A stretch of 64,000 nucleotides of DNA from positions 187,144,669 through 187,208,668 of the forward strand of contig NC_081413.1 in assembly GCF_030272615.1 (NCBI RefSeq), read 5' to 3'. Under the pieces are notes generated by a model, which saw only the letters and a list, made by a program, of their open reading frames with translations, searched no databases and was not told where the DNA came from. The translations under genes and the position numbers were made by a program. Of this stretch, positions 58,531 to 64,000 are shown piece after piece. Each line of letters begins with the position of its first letter. The first letter of the stretch is position 1. This DNA is from Cryptomeria japonica (Eukaryota; Streptophyta; Pinopsida; Cupressales; Cupressaceae).

Positions 58531-58680
58531 CCATGGATCCCCCCTCCCCACGATGGTGGTGGAGATCCGACAACAGTGGGTGGGCTGGTAGCCCACAGTG
58601 GGTGGGGTTTCCCACCATCGTGGGTACCACGATGGGGTGGGGTTTACCCACCAATGTGGGTGCCACCCCTCCCCCCCCAA
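58531..58680. repeat. GC-rich block of palindromic GTGGGTGGGG/CCCACC units
   Basis: A 150-bp island in AT-rich DNA built from CCCACCATCGTGGGTACCAC-type units, GTGGGTGGGGTTTCCCACC and their complements. It is bounded by CCATGGATCCCCCCTCCCC and GCCACCCCTCCCCCCCC. Several overlapping stem-loops are possible. ORFs across it on both strands are by-products of the repeats. Confidence 0.8.
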
Positions 58681-58799
58681 CACAACAAAAACAAAAACCA
58701 CACAGAGGAGTGAATACAAAGGATATTAAAATAAAGTAAATAATATTATAACGAAATATATATACACACACACGTAGACATGAATTCTCTTGCATCTAG

Positions 58800-61700
58800 G
58801 AAAATTTCATTATATTCTAGTGCTTAAAGAGATGGCATAGTAGTAAATATAGTTAACTTATTAGCCTGAAGTGTCTACTTTACATTCTCTAGCACACTTA
58901 GGACATGTGACCTTGGGTGACGTGTAGTGGTTACTCCCTAAAGTTTGGTCAGGATTGGCTACTTGGTGTTGATTTTTCATTATGAGAGTGATTTCCTTGA
59001 CTTGCCTTTGTAATATGTTGTGACGATGGGGCTAGCATTGCTCTTTTGCAATTTCTTATGGAAGGAATAGCCACTACAATTCTCTTTTATTTCTTTGATT
59101 TGTGACACTTGTCGTGTTGTCAGTGTGGTTGACTTTCAAAATTATAGGCATTTTCCATTAATTTATGTTGAGCTTGATAGTTTAATCTCTTTGTTTATTT
59201 TCTATTTTGTTCTAGGTGGTCATTCTGAATGTTTGTATTAGCTGGCCCTCGTGATGTGTAAAGTGTTATTTCTATCATGTTTGCTTGAACCTATGATAGT
59301 GTGTCAAGGGAGGACACCGCAGAGAGTGGATCTAGGCATGTTGGGAAAACAAATAGTTTTTCCAGTAATTTAAGGAAACTATGTACCATTCTCTTTGATG
59401 AAACTCATTGTAATCCTTTGTACCATAAGGTATATTAGGATGAAGTATGAAACTGGATTTAGTTCACTGCATTATGTTCTGAGATAAAGTTAATATCCAG
59501 CTGACCTTTTGCTTGTCAAGTGTGTGTGTTGGATGTAGAATTAAGGTATGTAGTTATTATTCTAATGATGCTAAGGAAGTGTTTTCATGTTTCTTTTGAA
59601 AAAAATAGGTGATGATATTATACATTATGGATTGTTGACTTTAGATAAGGAATTTAGTAGATGAATCATGTTCTGCAAGCTTATCTATGGTATGATGGTT
59701 TTGGAATATTTAACATATATGTTGCGACTAACGTGTTCTTGTTGATCCTATTTTAGCCTTGCGACTTCCAGGAGTAAGTCGAACCTTAGGGGGGAGAATG
59801 TAACTTGCCCCTCCCTCGATCAGACTCCGTATAACTTAGTTTGATTTTGGTTGATTTCTTGGAGTTATATGTGACTGGATGTTACTCTCTTATGTGATGG
59901 TTTTTATCATGTCGATAATGTATTTTATCTTGAAGGATAGTTATACGTTAGATTATACGTGTATTTATTGATCTTAGTCTAACACATCTTCTTCTATGTA
60001 TGAGATATTTCTTGTGTTTATCTTCTTGTATGAGTATGAGTCTATATGGGGTGCAAGGGGATGATCTTCCATCACCCACTTCAAAGGGACATGGACTGTC
60101 ACGACTCTCCTCCACCGGTGTGCATGTATATGGTAGATGTATGTATGTATGTATGTATGTTTTCTTTGTGATGCAACAATGCAGGTACCGAGCATCGACT
60201 CCACCTGAATCTTCAGTTCTGAGCATGCTCTACAGCCCAATGGTAAAGTGAAAAAGGGAGATATTAGTCGGACCCCATGGTATCATCGTTCCTATGGTAC
60301 AAGTCCCTAGTCAAGTATCCTTGTGTCATGTTTGTCTGGTCATGTTAGTCGTTAGCCCTGTTGGTCCTTTATGTTTTGATTTGCTATATTTTGTTGCTCT
60401 TGTATGAAGTTTAATCATTATCTAATATTTTGTGAAAAGATTAGTATTATGCTTTAATGAAACTTGAATGTCATCAATTAATTAATTAATTAATTGAAAT
60501 TATGGAACTTAAAAGAAAAATTATTTAAATTAATTAATTAATTCGAAAGGAGTATTTATTAAGGAATTTAAAATATTTATTTTATTATTTTAATAGGGGA
60601 AAAAGTTGTTTGTATTCTTTTTATGCTTTTGGAAATTAAATTCAAAAAGGTAAAGTAATATTTAATTTATTTAATTAAATTAATGGCATGTGTGTGGGAG
60701 TTACATGAAAATAAATAAAATTAATTAATGATTTTAATGTGTAGAATCTTGCATGTTTGGAGGTTACAATTGAAAAAGAGGTACATTATTATTATTATTG
60801 ATTTCTTTTTCAAAGAGGGTTCTTTTCTTGAGAATTTTTGGGTGAGCTCTTGCTGTGAAGAATACTGTGCATTTTTCTTCTTTTCTGGTTATGGGTTTTG
60901 AAATAAGTTTTGGGGAAATCTGGTTGGAAAGATGAAATCAAGGAAACAATGGAGTTGGGTTTTGGATTTTGCTGAGAATTTAGTGAAAAGGGTTTTAAAG
61001 ATATTTTTTGAAGTTTTTGGATTAGATTGTTGTGCCTTGCTTCTCGTGTGCGGTAGTCATGGATCTTGAGGAATATTATTGCTGCTTGTGTGTTTGGTTT
61101 CCAGATTTCTTTAAGAGGTAGGGTTCCTAATCACTTCTTTTGTGTGTAAAATCTTCTTTTAGTTTGAATGAAATTAGTTGTCTATTTATCTAAAAAGAGA
61201 AAAATGTATGGATTTGTTTGTAAATGGGGAGATTGGGGTGTTGGATTTATCTGTGAATCTGGGCCTCATGGCAGGGCATGACAACATTAATTTTTAGATG
61301 GTGCTTAGAGTCTATGGGCCTCTTGGCCCCTATCAATTAAAATATGATGTTGGTACCTCTCTTGTTGCTCTTGCAAGGTGTTCGACAAGTGGGAGATATG
61401 TTACAAAAATGGCATCTTAACCTTGCAATAATAAAATGAAACTAGTGGATTTAGATTGTTGGATAAAGATAGTTGTGTTTTTTCACTTCAAGTGTATTTT
61501 GAGTGTTGGATAAGGAATGATGAAAATTTTCTAGTAGTGCATTATATATGTTGCGGAAGTGCATATAGGGTGATCAATAGTTGATAAAGCCACATTTTAT
61601 GTATAATTTATCATTGTAAATCTTGATCATTTATCATTAGGTCATAGACCTTACGATGGCTATTTTGTGTGCTTTATTTTTCGTAAAAGGCAACCATATA

Positions 61701-62061
61701 ATATGAGGGCATTGTATTACAACTATTACTGTAATGTATTCTAATATTTTGATAGATGTTGAGTTGCCTATAGACCTCTATTGGTGATACTCCTATGAGA
61801 AGCTTTCTCTACATTTGTATTGTAATTTGTTGTTGATTTTTGAATAATATATTGGGTGGCTTTTGGAGTGTGGGTTTTTTCTCTTGAAAGGGATTTCCCC
61901 ACATAAATCATTGTGTTGTTGTGTGCATGCTATTTATGTTTATGTCTATTAAGCTTATGTAACTATCATAAAGATTTGTAAAATTTTTGCATTACCCTCC
62001 TCTTAAGATTAGTGTAGGAATTTGTTCTACTATCATAACTTCTATACATATTTTCCCTGCT
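58800..62061. other. Non-coding, with microsatellites and an old copia-type LTR
   Basis: No gene recognised. It holds a (TATG)n run at about 60136-60160 and (ATTA)n runs at about 60476-60500 and 60525-60545. At 61380-61400 CGACAAGTGGGAGA resembles the polypurine tract found at 62262-62275. The following 640 bp, with TTTTTTCTCTTGAAAGGGA (about 61875), resemble the LTR at 62280-63245 and may be a second, diverged LTR. Confidence 0.5.
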
Positions 62062-62238
62062 AGAATAAAGCACATGCATGTGTAATTTCATCTTGTTCAA
62101 GATATGGTAGAAGATGGAAAGGTGAAGCTCAAAAAGGTTGACACTTTGGTGAATGTTGCTAATGCATTGACTGAGCCAGTGAGCACTAGAAGTTTAGATG
62201 GCATGTCAGTTCGATGGGCCTTGGAGCCTAAGTTGTGA
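62062..62238 (+). pseudogene. Ty1/copia RNase H C-terminal remnant
   Basis: Reads RIKHMHV, a stop, then FHLVQDMVEDGKVKLKKVDT and NVANALTEPVSTRSLDG, ending at a TGA (62236-62238). This is the end of copia RNase H (usual form TKHIDVxYHFIRDxVxxG...VADxLTKP). Polymerase and the rest of RNase H are missing upstream. Confidence 0.8.
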
Positions 62239-62264
62239 TACAGTGACTCTTGTAAGGTCTTCAA

Positions 62265-63245
62265 CAAGTGGGAGAACCTTGGGATTTAGGTGTCTAAACC
62301 TTAGAGAGTCCCAAAATATTTTATTTAATTAATTTGATGGTCCCTATGTTGCTGATTTTATTTATTAAATTCTAAAATATAAGTTTCCAAATTACTAAGA
62401 CACATTGTGGGGCCTCATGAAAGTTGATCTTCTACATGTATTGTGCGAAGAGAGAAATTGTGAAACTTGTTAGAATGACACTCATTTGGAGAGAAGCAGT
62501 TGTGAAAAATTCTGAAATGAGTTCTATGGTGACATGTGGCAATGTTTTGGAGTTATCTCTTAGCATGGATTTTGAAAGATTCTTTGTGGGACCTATTTGA
62601 CCACTCAAATAGACTTGGAGTTAAATAGAAAGTTCTAAATTGGTAGTTGGTTAGATTTTCTCAATTGGAATGCCTAGCATGTGAGAATTAAATATTTTTT
62701 GCATTGAATAATATTTTGGAGCTTTGAATGTTGTTGCATGTTGCTATAGGGTTAGTAGGTTTCCTTATGGGTTAGTTTGGACATATGCATGTTGTCTACT
62801 ATCAAATTTCATTTATGTAGAGATTGTGGAGATGACATGTGAAATCCTTGGGCAACTATTTTCAAGATGTCTATATTATTTATGACTTATCCATTTAGTA
62901 GAGTTAATTTTGTATTGTTTGGTGAAGTTGTTATGCTACTTGATTCACTCTAGAATTTGTATCATAGTTTGAAGACATCTACAAGAGCCTATATTTTCTA
63001 CATTGTATTGTAATAGATTTATAGTAATATAAATAGAAATGTGTTTTGGTGTGGTAGATTTTTCCCAAAAGGGTTCTCCCATGTAAATTTTGTGTGTTAT
63101 GGTTATATGTGTTAAATATAAAATTTAATGTATGTGTATCTTTATGAATTTGTAAGCTATCTAAGTTTTAAAAAGAATGTTTGCATTCACTCTTAATGTG
63201 GAATTTACATTAGGAAGGTTATTTTTGCACTCTAGTTTCCTTTCA
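62265..63245 (+). repeat. Copia LTR with polypurine tract
   Basis: AAGTGGGAGAA (62265-62275) is the polypurine tract of the element ending at 62238. The LTR then runs from about 62280 (TGGGATTTAGG) to 63245 (TTTCCTTTCA). A degenerate primer site follows at 63248-63259 (TGGTTTCAGATC, 10 of 12 bases as in TGGTATCAGAGC). No second LTR stands between the RNase H end and the next gag. Confidence 0.6.
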
Positions 63246-63365
63246 ATTGGTTTCAGATCTTGGCTAGCTTTTTAATCCTTGTTGGGTTGAAAGGTTTTTT
63301 GTGTAGATCTTGTTTCAATGGGAATTTTGCAGGGAGAAATTTTTTAATCTTGTTGCAGGTTCAAG

Positions 63366-64000
63366 ATGGTGAGCACATTTGGAAGTATAGAAATGGATGA
63401 ATTCAATGGTAGTAATTTTGATTTATGGAAACTAAAAATGGAGGATATTCTTGTAGACAGATACCTATGGGTTGTGATAACTATAATAAAGCCTCAAACC
63501 ATAGCTCATGATGTTTGAGATACAGTGGATTGGAAAGCCAAGGGTCTAATAAGACTTTATTTGGTTGATTTTGTGCTCTTGAATGTTCATGAAGAGAAGA
63601 TTGCAACTAAGATTTAGAAAAATCTTGGCGAAAATTATCAAGGGAAATCCTTGGTAAATATCTTTTTCTTAGAAAGAAGCTATATTATTTGAGGAAGGAG
63701 GAAGGAGGATCCATTGTGAATCATATGAATGCATTCAACATGATGGTTTCCCAACTGAACCCTATTGGTATCAAGGTTGATGATCAAGAAAGATATATAC
63801 TCCTATTATGTTGTTTTTTAGACTCAAGGGATCACATTGTGATGGTCATTGGAAGCACAATAAAAAAATTCAAGATGGAGGATGTGGTTGCTTCATTGTT
63901 GCTTAAAGAGATGCAGAGGAAATCTTATGAGATGGCTAAGGAGATCCTAATTGATTGTGATAGATAAATAGAGAAAGGAAATAAGAAGGACAAGAAAGGA
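63366..64000 (+). pseudogene. Ty1/copia gag, truncated by the window end
   Basis: Starts MVSTFGSIEMDEFNGSNFDL at 63366, followed by WKLKMEDILVDRYLWVVI, the usual N-terminal part of plant copia Gag. Stops lie at 63519-63521 and 63617-63619. After a frameshift near 63665 it continues KEEGGSIVNHMNAFNMMVSQ and KKFKMEDVVASLLLKEMQRK to 63967, still Gag. Downstream sequence lies outside the window. Confidence 0.85.

Noticed and set aside
58402-58795. Overlapping Trp/Pro/Gly-rich ORFs on both strands
   Set aside because: They arise from the GC-rich repeat block and have no domain or start context.
59948-60251. Three overlapping ORFs around the TATG microsatellite
   Set aside because: They overlap on both strands and contain HTYIHTYIH or CMYVCMYV from the repeat; no family match.

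Overview
The window looks like repeat-dominated nuclear DNA of a seed plant. Evidence: plant-type retrotransposons with initiator-Met-tRNA primer sites, En/Spm (CACTA) TNP2/DUF4218/DUF4216 coding exons with GT-AG introns, an L1-type plant LINE with DUF4283 and zf-RVT domains, and a plant 60S ribosomal protein L32 fragment. The density of old nested elements and the lack of any intact host gene suggest a large genome, possibly a gymnosperm; that last step is inference. I found no rRNA, tRNA, CRISPR array or bacterial-type operon.

Layout. 1-1.9 kb: decayed Ty3/gypsy RNase H-integrase. 2.8-11.06 kb: a solo LTR on the minus strand (TSD TCTGA) split by a 6.7-kb LTR element on the plus strand. That element encodes a coiled-coil/zinc-knuckle Gag and a second long unknown protein but no recognisable pol. 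11.2-12.3 kb: minus-strand LINE tail (RNase H) followed by an unknown ORF. 15.6-21.1 kb: broken CACTA TNP2 transposase gene whose acidic tail has grown into a ~500-bp GAT repeat, then 226-bp tandem repeats. 21.8-29.0 kb: a young, complete Ty1/copia element on the minus strand (513-bp LTRs with 2 mismatches, TSD TGTAG, intact 1,397-aa Gag-Pol) that carries an antisense piece of an RPL32 gene in its leader. 29.1-30.0 kb: minus-strand solo LTR (TSD ATTTT). 30.2-34.2 and 40.5-44.8 kb: two diverged minus-strand copies of one unknown element (B and C). 35.9-38.8 kb: a plus-strand multi-exon gene, probably transposon-related. 44.9-45.9 kb: a long inverted repeat and 67-bp tandem repeats. 46.6-54.3 kb: LINE with ORF1, a heavily decayed ORF2 and a nearly open third ORF. 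54.3-62 kb: non-coding repeat debris. 62.1-64 kb: copia RNase H end, an LTR and the start of another copia gag running off the window.

The most interesting theme is that the unknown proteins of three unrelated kinds of element (second ORF of the LTR element, third ORF of the LINE, and the B/C proteins) seem by eye to share a domain. The other striking item is the captured promoter-plus-exon fragment of a ribosomal protein gene inside a retrotransposon young enough to be mobile. All similarity statements were made by eye, without database searches.
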